Shown: positions 15,549 through 23,091 of the stretch, one piece after another
Layout of the letters: each line of letters opens with the position of its first letter
Position numbering within the stretch: position 1 is the stretch's first letter
Source of the DNA: Streptomyces sp. GS7
GTDB lineage: Bacteria > Actinomycetota > Actinomycetes > Streptomycetales > Streptomycetaceae
Assembly (NCBI RefSeq): GCF_009834125.1
Contig: NZ_CP047146.1
Location: 5,263,501-5,327,500, forward strand
Length of the DNA: 64,000 bases
Direction: 5' to 3'
Program-made: the position numbers and the translations under genes
The notes under the pieces: generated by a model
Seen by the model: only the letters and a program-made list of their open reading frames with translations
Databases searched by the model: none
Told to the model about the DNA's origin: nothing

Positions 15549-17687
15549 ATGAGCCACGCCGCATCCGCATCCGCCCCCGCCGCCGGGCGCCGGAACGAGA
15601 CGGTCATCGTCTTCGCCCTGAGCCTGGCCGCCATGGTCGTGTCGATGATGCAGACCCTGCCCGTCCCGATCCTGGGCCTGATCCAGAGGGACCTCGGCAC
15701 CTCGACCGCCAACGTCAGCTGGGTGACCACCGCCACACTGCTGTCCGCCGCCGTCTTCACCCCGCTGCTCGGCCGCTTCGGCGACCAGCACGGCAAGAAG
15801 CCCACCCTGGTGGCCGTGCTCGTCGTCATGGTCGCGGGCTCCGTCATCGCCGCGGTCGCGAACTCGCTGCCGCTGCTGATCCTGGGCCGGGTGCTCCAGG
15901 GTGCCGCCACCGCGATCTTCCCGCTGGCCCTTTCCGTCCTGCGTGAAGAGGTCCGGCCGCAGAAGCTGCCCGGCGCCATGGCGCTGGTCAGCGGCACCCT
16001 CGCCTTCGGCAGCGGGCTCGCGCTCGTCGCCACGGGCCTGCTCACCTCCGGCGCCGACGCCGACTACCGCAACGCCTTCTGGATGGCGACCGGCTTCGCA
16101 CTCCTCGCCCTGCTCGCCGTCGTCTTCCTGGTCCCGGCGACCCGACACAAAACCGGCGGACGCACCGACTTCCTCGGAGCGCTGACCCTCGGCGTCGCCC
16201 TGCTGCTGCTCCTGCTGCCGATCTCCCAGGGCCACGAGTGGGGCTGGTCCTCCGGCCGCACGCTGGGCGCCTTCGCCGGCGCGGTCGTCATGGCCGCGGT
16301 CTGGGTCCTGGTCGAGCTCAAGGTGCGCGAGCCCCTCGTCGACATGCGGATGTTCGTCCACCGCCCGGTCCTCATGGCCAATCTGGCCGGCATCCTGGTC
16401 GGCTTCGGCATGTTCGCGAACTTCCTCGGTGTCTCCTACCTCGTGCAGATGCCCGAGGCGCTCACCGGCTTCGGCTTCGGCGCCTCCATCCTGCGCGCAT
16501 CCGTCGAGTTCCTGCTGCCCGGCGCGATCGTCTCCCTGCTCGCCTCGCCGATCGGCGGCCGGCTCGTCCGACACCACGGCCCCCGGTACGTGCTCGGCAT
16601 GGCCGCCGCGTTCGGAGCCGTCGGCTTCGGCTGGCTGGCCCTCGACCACGCCCACACCGCCTCGGTCATCGGAGCCGGCCTCATGACCGGCGCGGCCGTC
16701 AGCTTCGGCTACGCCGCCATGCCCGCCGTCATCATGGCGAGCGTCCCGCACCACCAAAGCGGCATCGCCAACGGCATCAACTCGATCTCCCGCTCCACCG
16801 GCAGCGCGATCGGCAGCGCCGTCGTCACCACGATCCTGGCGTCCAAGACCATCGAGCACCTGCCGGCGGGCGTTCCGCCGCTGCCCGCCGAATCCGGGTT
16901 CACCCTCACCTTCGGCATCGGGGCCGTCGCGTTCGCGCTGGTCTCGGTGATCGGCGGGCTCGGCCTGCGCGGACAGCACGGCCCCCGGGTCGTCGAGGCG
17001 GGCAGGGCCGGCGCGGGCACCTCGTCAACTCCCGCAGTGGAGACGGTCGTTGCCGATCCGGTTATGGAGCCTGCCGTCCAGGCCGATGCGGTCCAGGCCG
17101 ATGCGGTCCAGGCCGAAGCGGTCCAGGCCGAAGCGGTCCAGATCGCTTCCGTCCCGGCCGGGGCCGGGTTCCACGGCGTGGTGCGGAACGCCGAGGGCGA
17201 GGTGCTGGGCGGTGCCGCCCTCACCCTTGTCTCGCCGGACGGGCGGCAGGTGGGCCGCACGGCCTCCCACCCCGACGGCCGGTACGCGCTGGACGCCCCG
17301 GCCGATGGCCCGTACGTCCTCATCACGACCGCCGACGGCCATCAGCCGCAGGCCGCCACGGTCACAGCGGCGGCCACCCCGGTCCCGTACGGCGTCCGGC
17401 TCCCCCGCACCACAGTGCCGTCCGGTGTGCAGGTGCGGGGCACCGTACGCGCCGGGGAGGGCGGCCGTCCGCTGCCCGACGCCCGACTGACGCTGGTGGA
17501 CGCCGCCGGGAACGTGGTGCGTACCACCATCACGGATGCCGACGGCGCGTACGCCTTGACCGACCTGACGGCGGGCGAGTACTCGCTCATCGCCAGCGGC
17601 TACCCCCCGGTGGCGTCGGCGCTCGCCGTCGAGGGCCGCGGTACGGACGGCTTCGACGTGGCGCTGGCACACCCCGCGGCGCAGTAG
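15549..17687 (+). CDS. MFS drug exporter (DHA2 type) with C-terminal beta-sandwich tail
   Basis: A 712-residue protein. Residues about 18-480 form a 14-helix DHA2-type proton-coupled exporter: VIVFALSLAAMVVSMM first helix, motif A-like GRFGDQHGKKP, GRVLQGAATAIFPLAL motif. A linker then carries a VQADA/VQAEA pentapeptide repeat (residues about 510-530) and two carboxypeptidase-regulatory-like domains (about 535-612 and 625-705), each with DGRYAL or DGAYAL and GEY/GPY strands. Such domains are normally extracytoplasmic, so a tail on an exporter is odd. It is divergent from marR and followed 150 nt later by an ene-reductase. Substrate unknown. Confidence 0.9.
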   Translation: MSHAASASAPAAGRRNETVIVFALSLAAMVVSMMQTLPVPILGLIQRDLGTSTANVSWVTTATLLSAAVFTPLLGRFGDQHGKKPTLVAVLVVMVAGSVIAAVANSLPLLILGRVLQGAATAIFPLALSVLREEVRPQKLPGAMALVSGTLAFGSGLALVATGLLTSGADADYRNAFWMATGFALLALLAVVFLVPATRHKTGGRTDFLGALTLGVALLLLLLPISQGHEWGWSSGRTLGAFAGAVVMAAVWVLVELKVREPLVDMRMFVHRPVLMANLAGILVGFGMFANFLGVSYLVQMPEALTGFGFGASILRASVEFLLPGAIVSLLASPIGGRLVRHHGPRYVLGMAAAFGAVGFGWLALDHAHTASVIGAGLMTGAAVSFGYAAMPAVIMASVPHHQSGIANGINSISRSTGSAIGSAVVTTILASKTIEHLPAGVPPLPAESGFTLTFGIGAVAFALVSVIGGLGLRGQHGPRVVEAGRAGAGTSSTPAVETVVADPVMEPAVQADAVQADAVQAEAVQAEAVQIASVPAGAGFHGVVRNAEGEVLGGAALTLVSPDGRQVGRTASHPDGRYALDAPADGPYVLITTADGHQPQAATVTAAATPVPYGVRLPRTTVPSGVQVRGTVRAGEGGRPLPDARLTLVDAAGNVVRTTITDADGAYALTDLTAGEYSLIASGYPPVASALAVEGRGTDGFDVALAHPAAQ
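17076..17135 (+). repeat. Four 15-bp in-frame tandem repeats in the MFS linker
   Basis: The unit GTCCAGGCCGATGCG occurs twice, then GTCCAGGCCGAAGCG twice, without spacing, followed by a partial fifth copy. Each encodes VQADA or VQAEA. It is likely to vary in copy number by slippage without breaking the frame. Confidence 0.9.
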
Positions 17688-17837
17688 GCGGCGATGTCCC
17701 GGATCACAGACAGCTCGCCGGACAGGCGAGATGCCGTGCCCCCGGACGGTCGCCCCCCACGCCCGTTCAATGCGCCTCACGCATCTTCCTCTTCCCCTTC
17801 CTCTTCCTCCCTACCGATGCTTACAAGGAGCACCCCC

Positions 17838-18965
17838 ATGACCGCCTCTGCGTCCGCCGTCTCCCGCGCGGCCGAGATCCTGGCCCGGCCCATCGCGCTG
17901 AACGGCCTGACCGTCCCCAACCGCATCGCGATGGCACCCATGACGCGGATGTTCTCGCCGGACGGCATCCCCGGTGAGGACGTGCGGTCGTACTACGCCC
18001 GCCGCGCCGCCGCCGGCGTGGGCCTGATCGTCACCGAAGGCACCTACGTCGGCCACGAGTCGGCCGGAAACAGCGACCGCGTACCGCGGTTCCACGGCGA
18101 AGAGCAGCTGGCGGGCTGGGCGAAGGTCGCCGAGGCCGTCCACGCCGCAGGCGGCACCATCGTGCCGCAGCTGTGGCACATCGGCATGGTGCGCAAGCAG
18201 GGCGAGCCGCCCTACGCCGACGCCCCCGCCGTCGGCCCCTCCGGCATCCGCGTCGACGGCACCGAGGGCACCGGCAAGCCCATGACCCAAGGCGACCTCG
18301 ACGACGTCATCGGCGCCTTCGCCCAAGCCGCCGCCGCGGCCGAGCGCATCGGTTTCGACGGCATCGAACTGCACGGCGCCCACGGCTACCTCCTCGACCA
18401 GTTCCTGTGGGCCGGCACCAACCGCCGCTCCGACGCCTACGGCGGCACCCCCACAGCCCGTACGAAGTTCGCCGCCGAGATCGTCGCCGCGGTCCGCGAA
18501 ACCGTCTCCCCCGACTTCCCGGTCATCTTCCGCTACTCGCAGTGGAAGCAGGAGGCGTACGACGCCAGGCTCGCGGAGACCCCGGAGGACCTGGAGGCGA
18601 TCCTGGCCCCGCTCACCGCGGCCGGTGTCGACGCCTTCCACGCCTCCACCCGCCGCTACTGGCTCCCCGAGTTCGAAGGCTCCGAACTCAACCTGGCAGG
18701 CTGGACCAAGAAGCTCACCGGCAAGCCCACCATCACCGTCGGCTCGGTCGGCCTCGACGGCGACTTCCTCCGCGCCTTCGCGGGCGAAGGCGCGGCGGTC
18801 GGCAGCATCGACAACCTCCTCGACCGCCTGGACCGCGACGAGTTCGACCTGGTCGCCGTCGGCCGCGCCCTCCTCCAGGACCCCCACTGGGCAGCCAAGA
18901 TCCTGGGAAACCGCTTCGAGGAACTTCAGCCGTACGACGCCGCGGCCCTCAAGACCCTGAGCTAG
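17838..18965 (+). CDS. Old-yellow-enzyme-family NADH:flavin oxidoreductase
   Basis: A 375-residue FMN ene-reductase. It begins with the OYE barrel entry (PIALNGLTVPNRIAMAPMTR), has LWHIGM, and the active-site block IELHGAHGYLLDQFLW with the NRR(S)DAYGG motif after it. VGRALLQDP closes the barrel phosphate-binding region. ATG at 17838 follows ACAAGGAG. The family reduces activated alkenes such as enones or nitro compounds. Position directly after the MarR-controlled exporter suggests a shared detoxification role. Confidence 0.92.
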   Translation: MTASASAVSRAAEILARPIALNGLTVPNRIAMAPMTRMFSPDGIPGEDVRSYYARRAAAGVGLIVTEGTYVGHESAGNSDRVPRFHGEEQLAGWAKVAEAVHAAGGTIVPQLWHIGMVRKQGEPPYADAPAVGPSGIRVDGTEGTGKPMTQGDLDDVIGAFAQAAAAAERIGFDGIELHGAHGYLLDQFLWAGTNRRSDAYGGTPTARTKFAAEIVAAVRETVSPDFPVIFRYSQWKQEAYDARLAETPEDLEAILAPLTAAGVDAFHASTRRYWLPEFEGSELNLAGWTKKLTGKPTITVGSVGLDGDFLRAFAGEGAAVGSIDNLLDRLDRDEFDLVAVGRALLQDPHWAAKILGNRFEELQPYDAAALKTLS

Positions 18966-19057
18966 GCGTGACCCGAGGCCCGGTCGAGGGGAGCGCATTC
19001 GCGTGACGTCCGTCCCTCGGCCACGCCTCGGTGGCAGACGTAGCAGCCTCGTACGAC

Positions 19058-19087
19058 GGAGGGCGCCGGTTTTCACCGGCGCCCTCC
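19058..19087 (+). terminator. Strong hairpin terminator after the ene-reductase
   Basis: A perfect 13-bp stem (GGAGGGCGCCGGT and complement) with the loop TTTC, about 90 nt beyond the stop codon. Confidence 0.8.
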
Positions 19088-19579
19088 TGTCGTTCCAGAT
19101 CAGGCCGTCCCCACCGAGCAGTGGCATGCCGGCAAACCCGCCTCACGCGCCAGCCGGATCTCTGGGCGATCCACCTGCTGGTGCCGCATCAGCCATGGTC
19201 CGCACCGGTGTTGGGGGTGGCCGTCGGTGTCGTCGGCTCGCCGTTGTCCGCCAGGGCCGACACATGCGGGTGGATCCCCCCTGGGGCACGTCCTCGCCAG
19301 CCCTCGGGGCCACACAGGTCGATGACAAACCGGCTTCGAACGTCACATACCGAGCGGCAGGCGTCGATTTCCATCAATTGACCGTTGGCCGACCCGTTTT
19401 CGCTCGCGGCCACGGATAAAGAAAAGCCCAAACCCTTCAGCCATGCGTTGACGAACGCCGTGGTCGCCCTTACGTTGCATTTCAAACGGAAGTGGATTTC
19501 CGCATTACGGAATTTACCCTCATGGGTGCCGCGCACCCCGACGCGCGGACGTCCCCGCGCCCGCAGAAGGAGCGCCTCC

Positions 19580-19675
19580 ATGCATCTGGCTCCACTGGAG
19601 ATCGACAAGCTCTGCGCCCACGGCGTCGCCGATCTGGCCGGCCGGCGCCGTGGTCATGAATCGATCGGCGCCTGA
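19580..19675 (+). pseudogene. Urease gamma-subunit-like N-terminal stub
   Basis: A 31-codon frame preceded by AGAAGGAG encodes MHLAPLEIDKLCAHGVADLA, closely following the urease gamma N-terminus (M-x-L-x-P-x-E-x-D-K-L ... LA). A family member should continue for about 70 more residues including the RDG helix, but a stop occurs after GHESIGA. No beta or alpha subunit follows. I infer a decayed urease gene. The neighbouring ammonium transporters make a former nitrogen-assimilation locus plausible. Confidence 0.5.
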
Positions 19676-19678
19676 GAG

Positions 19679-19936
19679 ATGAGACCGGCTCCCCGATCCG
19701 GCCTGGGGCACCCGCGGCCCGCCGCTCTCGTCCTGCTCGAAGGGCACGAGAGCGCCCAGGCCGGCAGGCTCGGCCCACTCGCCGACGAGGGGCCCGCATT
19801 CCGCACCGTGGTCGACGCCGCTCCCTCGGCCGATCTCCTGGCCTGCGAGACCGTGCTGCCCGAGGGCTCCGGGGCCCGGCTCCGCGCCCAGGCACCGACT
19901 CCCCCACGGTTACCGCGGCCGCCCGCCGGCGCCTGA
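19679..19936 (+). other. Possible remnant or small gene (85 codons), unassigned
   Basis: An open frame with streptomycete-like third positions through LVLLEGHESAQAGRLGPLAD and ADLLACETVLPEG. The DLLACET string recalls homocysteine S-methyltransferases (MmuM type), but the rest of that family is missing. It has only a weak GAGAG before its ATG. It may be a fragment of a lost gene or a chance frame. Confidence 0.25.
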
Positions 19937-19993
19937 TGCCGTACGCCGGCGCCTGATCGGCGTACCGGCCCTGGTGAGGCGTACCGGCCCTGG
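19924..19993. repeat. Two short direct-repeat pairs upstream of amt
   Basis: CGCCGGCGCCTGAT occurs at 19924 and 19944 (period 20), immediately followed by GGCGTACCGGCCCTGG at 19959 and 19978 (period 19). The spacing of about two helical turns could suit a regulator, but slippage duplication is as likely. Confidence 0.5.
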
Positions 19994-20087
19994 CGATGCG
20001 CACGTCCTGACCCGCACCCACCCCACCCCCTTGCCCGACCGCCGCGGTGCCGTTCAAGCACGGCTCCCCCTACCCGGAAAGACTCGG

Positions 20088-21458
20088 ATGCCTACCACTC
20101 TCGATACGGGCAACACCGCGTGGCTCATGGCGAGTACCGCCATGGTGCTGCTGATGACGCCCGGCCTCGCCTTCTTCTACGGCGGCATGGTCAAGACCAA
20201 GCACGTGCTGGTCATGCTCAAGATGAGCTTCGTCTGCCTGGCCCTGGTCACCCTGCTGTGGCTGGCCATCGGCTACAGCCTGGCCTTCGGCAAGGACGTC
20301 GGCGGTTGGGGCCTGATCGGCTCCCCCGCGCACTGGATGATGCACGACGTCGGGATGGCCAGCCTGAACGGTTCCATCCCCACCGTCATCTTCTCCGGCT
20401 TCCAGATGGCCTTCGCCATCATCACCGTGGCCCTGATCAGCGGATCCATCGCCGGTCGCGCGACCATGCGCGGCTGGCTGTGGTTCGTGGTGGCGTGGAC
20501 CCTCTTCGTCTATGTGCCGATGGCGCACTGGGTGTTCGCGCCCGACGGGTGGGTCACCGCCCACCTCGGCGCTCTGGACTTCGCCGGTGGTATGCCGGTG
20601 GAGATCAACTCCGGTGCGGCCGGCCTCGCGGTGGCGATCGTGGTCCGCAAGCGCAAGGACTTCGAGCGGGAGACCATCCGGCCGCACAACCTGCCGCTGG
20701 TCGTGGTCGGTCTCGCGCTGCTGTGGTTCGGCTGGTTCGGCTTCAACGCCGGCTCCGCGCTGCAATCGGGCGGCAGCGCGCCGATGGCCTTCCTCAACAC
20801 CCAACTCGCCGCCTGCGGCGCGATGGTCGGCTGGCCCCTGATCGAGAAGTGGCGGCTCGGACACGTCGAGATGCTCGGTGTGGCGTCGGCCGCCGTCGCG
20901 GGCATGGTCGCCATCACCCCGGCCTGTGGTGAGGTCTCGCCGATCGGCGCCCTGGTGATCGGCTTTGTCGCGGGCGTGGTGTGCGCCTTCGCGATCAACC
21001 TCAAGTACAAGCTGCGCTACGACGACACCCTCGACGTGGTGGGCGTACACGGCTGGGGCGGCATCGTCGGTGTCCTGGGTATCGGCCTGTTCGCCACCTT
21101 CCAGATGAGCGGCAAGAAGGGCCTGTTCTACGGCGGCGGCGTCGACCTGCTGTGGCGCCAGGCCGTCGGCGTGGTGGTGTGTGCGGCCTTCTCCTTCGGC
21201 GTGACCTGGCTGATCGCCCAGGCCATCGAGAGGACGGTCGGCTTCCGGGCCGCCGAGGACTACGAGCATGTCCCCGGCGCGGAGGAGGAGCAGGCGTACG
21301 ACGACGAGACCATCGCCGAGGTCCGGCGGCGGCTTGTGCAGGCCCGGGTCCCCGTCACCGTGGGCACGGGTGGTGAGGAGGCCGGTTGCGGCAGCGCCGA
21401 CGCCGAGCTGCTGGCCGAGCTCCGGGAGGTCCTCCAGCGACGGGAGCAGGAGAAGTGA
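20088..21458 (+). CDS. amt: Ammonium transporter (Amt/MEP/Rh family), copy 1
   Basis: A 456-residue inner-membrane ammonium channel. It starts TLDTGNTAWLMASTAMVLLM, then TPGLAFFYGGMVK, the Amt signature. The two pore histidines are in PMAHWVFAPDGW and DVVGVHGWGG. The aromatic/cation-recruitment region and eleven-helix pattern fit the family. The C-terminal about 70 residues are an acidic, helical extension (EHVPGAEEEQAYDDETIAEV, LAELREVLQRREQ) longer than usual. ATG at 20088 has GGAAAGACTCGG upstream. No glnK gene follows; instead a second amt begins 39 nt later. Confidence 0.92.
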   Translation: MPTTLDTGNTAWLMASTAMVLLMTPGLAFFYGGMVKTKHVLVMLKMSFVCLALVTLLWLAIGYSLAFGKDVGGWGLIGSPAHWMMHDVGMASLNGSIPTVIFSGFQMAFAIITVALISGSIAGRATMRGWLWFVVAWTLFVYVPMAHWVFAPDGWVTAHLGALDFAGGMPVEINSGAAGLAVAIVVRKRKDFERETIRPHNLPLVVVGLALLWFGWFGFNAGSALQSGGSAPMAFLNTQLAACGAMVGWPLIEKWRLGHVEMLGVASAAVAGMVAITPACGEVSPIGALVIGFVAGVVCAFAINLKYKLRYDDTLDVVGVHGWGGIVGVLGIGLFATFQMSGKKGLFYGGGVDLLWRQAVGVVVCAAFSFGVTWLIAQAIERTVGFRAAEDYEHVPGAEEEQAYDDETIAEVRRRLVQARVPVTVGTGGEEAGCGSADAELLAELREVLQRREQEK

Positions 21459-21497
21459 CGACTGCTCACCCGCCGTCCGTCGAATCGAGGAACTGAC

Positions 21498-22844
21498 ATG
21501 TCCCACATCTTCGACACGGGCAACGCCTCCTGGTTGATCATGGCCGCGGCCATGGTGCTGCTCATGGCTCCGGGACTGGCCTTCTTCTACGGCGGCATGG
21601 TGAAGACCAGCCAGGTCATCACCATGCTCAAGATGTGCTTCGGCTGTGTGGTGCTGGTCAGCATCACCTGGTTCGCGTTCGGCTACACCCTCGCCTTCGG
21701 CAAGGACGCCGGCGGGCTCGGGTTGATCGGCGGGCTCGGCCATGTCTTCATGTCCGGCGTGGGCCTGGAGAGCCGCACCGGCGACATACCCACCGTGACC
21801 TTCTCGGTCTTCCACATGTCCTTCGCCATCGTGACGGTCGCGCTGATCAGCGGCTCGGTGGCGGGACGGGCCAAGATGAACGGCTGGCTGGTCTTCGTCT
21901 GCGCCTGGACCCTGCTCGTCTACGTCCCGATGGCGCACTGGGTGTTCGCGCCCGACGGATGGGTGTCCAGGCAGCTCGGCGCCGTCGACTTCTCCGGCGG
22001 TACGGTGGTCGAACTCGCGTCCGGCGCGGCCGGCCTGGCACTGGCCGCGGTCGCCGGGCGGCGGGAGGACTTCGAGCGCCAGCCGATCCGCCCGCACAAC
22101 CTGCCGCTGGTGGTCATCGGCCTGTCCCTGCTGTGGTTCGGCTGGTTCGGCTTCAACACCGGCTCCTCCCTCGGCGTGCCGGGCGCGGCGGCGATGGGCT
22201 TCGTCAACACCCAGTTCGCCGCGGGTGCCGCCATGGCGGGCTGGGCGGTGACCAGCTACTGGCGCACCCGCCAGGTCGGTCTGCTCGACATCAGCATGGG
22301 CGCCGTCACCGGCATGGTCGCGATGACCCCGGCCGCCGGCGACGTCACCCCGTTCTGGGCTGTCGCGATCGGTTTCCTGGCCGGTCTGACCTGTGCCTTC
22401 GCGATCAGCTGGAAGTACCGCTTCGGAGTCGACGACACCCTGGACGTGGTCGGCATCCACGGCTGGGGCGGGCTGTTCGGCATGGTGATGGTCGGCCTCG
22501 CCGCGACCGGAACGATGACCGGCAAGAAGGGCCTGTTCTACGGCGGCGGCTGGGACCTGCTCGGCAAGCAACTGGTGGCCGTGCTGGTCATCGGTCTGTT
22601 CTCGTTCGCCATGACCGCGCTGATCGGCAAGCTGGTCGACCGCACCATCGGCCTCCGCCAGTCGCACGGGACCGAGGAACACGAGCAGGTCTACCAGAAC
22701 GACTGGGACGTCCAGTTCAAGGAGATCGCCGACGCGCTCCGCGGCAGCGGTCTCGACAAGGGCTCCTCCGAGCCGGATGCGAGCGCACTGCTCGACCAGG
22801 TCCGACGCATCCTGGCGGCCGACCCGGAGCAGCTGCGGGACTGA
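21498..22844 (+). CDS. amt: Ammonium transporter (Amt/MEP/Rh family), copy 2
   Basis: A 448-residue paralogue of the preceding gene, with the same layout: APGLAFFYGGMVK, PMAHWVFAPDGW, NLPLVVIGLSLLWFGWFGFN, VVGIHGWGG and the FYGGGWDLL segment. Both pore histidines are kept. The C-terminus is also extended and ends in a short helix (LDQVRRILAADPEQL) like that of copy 1. ATG at 21498 follows GAGGAACTGAC. The two genes are adjacent in the same direction with 39 nt between, so they are probably co-transcribed. A heterotrimer or specialised pair is possible, as trimers are the family norm. Confidence 0.92.
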   Translation: MSHIFDTGNASWLIMAAAMVLLMAPGLAFFYGGMVKTSQVITMLKMCFGCVVLVSITWFAFGYTLAFGKDAGGLGLIGGLGHVFMSGVGLESRTGDIPTVTFSVFHMSFAIVTVALISGSVAGRAKMNGWLVFVCAWTLLVYVPMAHWVFAPDGWVSRQLGAVDFSGGTVVELASGAAGLALAAVAGRREDFERQPIRPHNLPLVVIGLSLLWFGWFGFNTGSSLGVPGAAAMGFVNTQFAAGAAMAGWAVTSYWRTRQVGLLDISMGAVTGMVAMTPAAGDVTPFWAVAIGFLAGLTCAFAISWKYRFGVDDTLDVVGIHGWGGLFGMVMVGLAATGTMTGKKGLFYGGGWDLLGKQLVAVLVIGLFSFAMTALIGKLVDRTIGLRQSHGTEEHEQVYQNDWDVQFKEIADALRGSGLDKGSSEPDASALLDQVRRILAADPEQLRD

Positions 22845-22869
22845 TCGCTGAAGGTCGGCGACCCGATCT

Positions 22870-22905
22870 GGGCTGCCGCCCGAGCCACGGCTCCGGCGGC
22901 AGCCC
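22870..22905 (+). terminator. Hairpin terminator after amt pair
   Basis: An 11-bp outer stem GGGCTGCCGCC/GGCGGCAGCCC continues, after one C-C mismatch, into an inner GAGCC/GGCTC stem with a 2-nt apex. It lies 26 nt beyond the stop. Confidence 0.75.
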
Positions 22906-23055
22906 GGTGCTGCTTGGCCTGATCGTCCGTGCGGCCGCCCGCATGGTGAGGTCGCGGTGCCGCTGCAACGCAAGGATGCTTCCGGCTCGGGGGGCGGCGC
23001 TCGCCCCCGGGCGTGTTTCTGTTCCCACGTATCGGGGGGCTCGTCGTCGCAGGCC

Positions 23056-23083
23056 CCGGGGCCGGCTCGTGATCCGGCCCCGG
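23056..23083 (-). terminator. Hairpin terminator of the glycosidase gene
   Basis: A 10-bp stem CCGGGGCCGG/CCGGCCCCGG with an 8-nt loop, 9 nt beyond the minus-strand stop codon. It may also back up the plus-strand terminator. Confidence 0.7.
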
Positions 23084-23091
23084 AGGTTCGC

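Larger units (their letters stand above)
18966..20087. other. Gene-poor interval with terminator and gene remnants
   Basis: About 1.1 kb between the ene-reductase and the first ammonium transporter. It holds a strong terminator (19058-19087), a urease-gamma-like stub (19580-19675), a possible 85-codon remnant and short direct repeats before the transporter. The rest (19090-19570) shows no coding signal. Confidence 0.6.

Noticed and set aside
15498..16979. Long minus-strand frame opposite the MFS exporter
   Set aside because: Gly/Glu/Asp/Gln-rich composition typical of an antisense frame; the plus strand encodes an obvious membrane transporter.
17714..17730. Short CTCGCC/GGCGAG stem after the MFS gene as terminator
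   Set aside because: A 6-bp stem is common by chance at this GC content, and the ene-reductase probably needs read-through.
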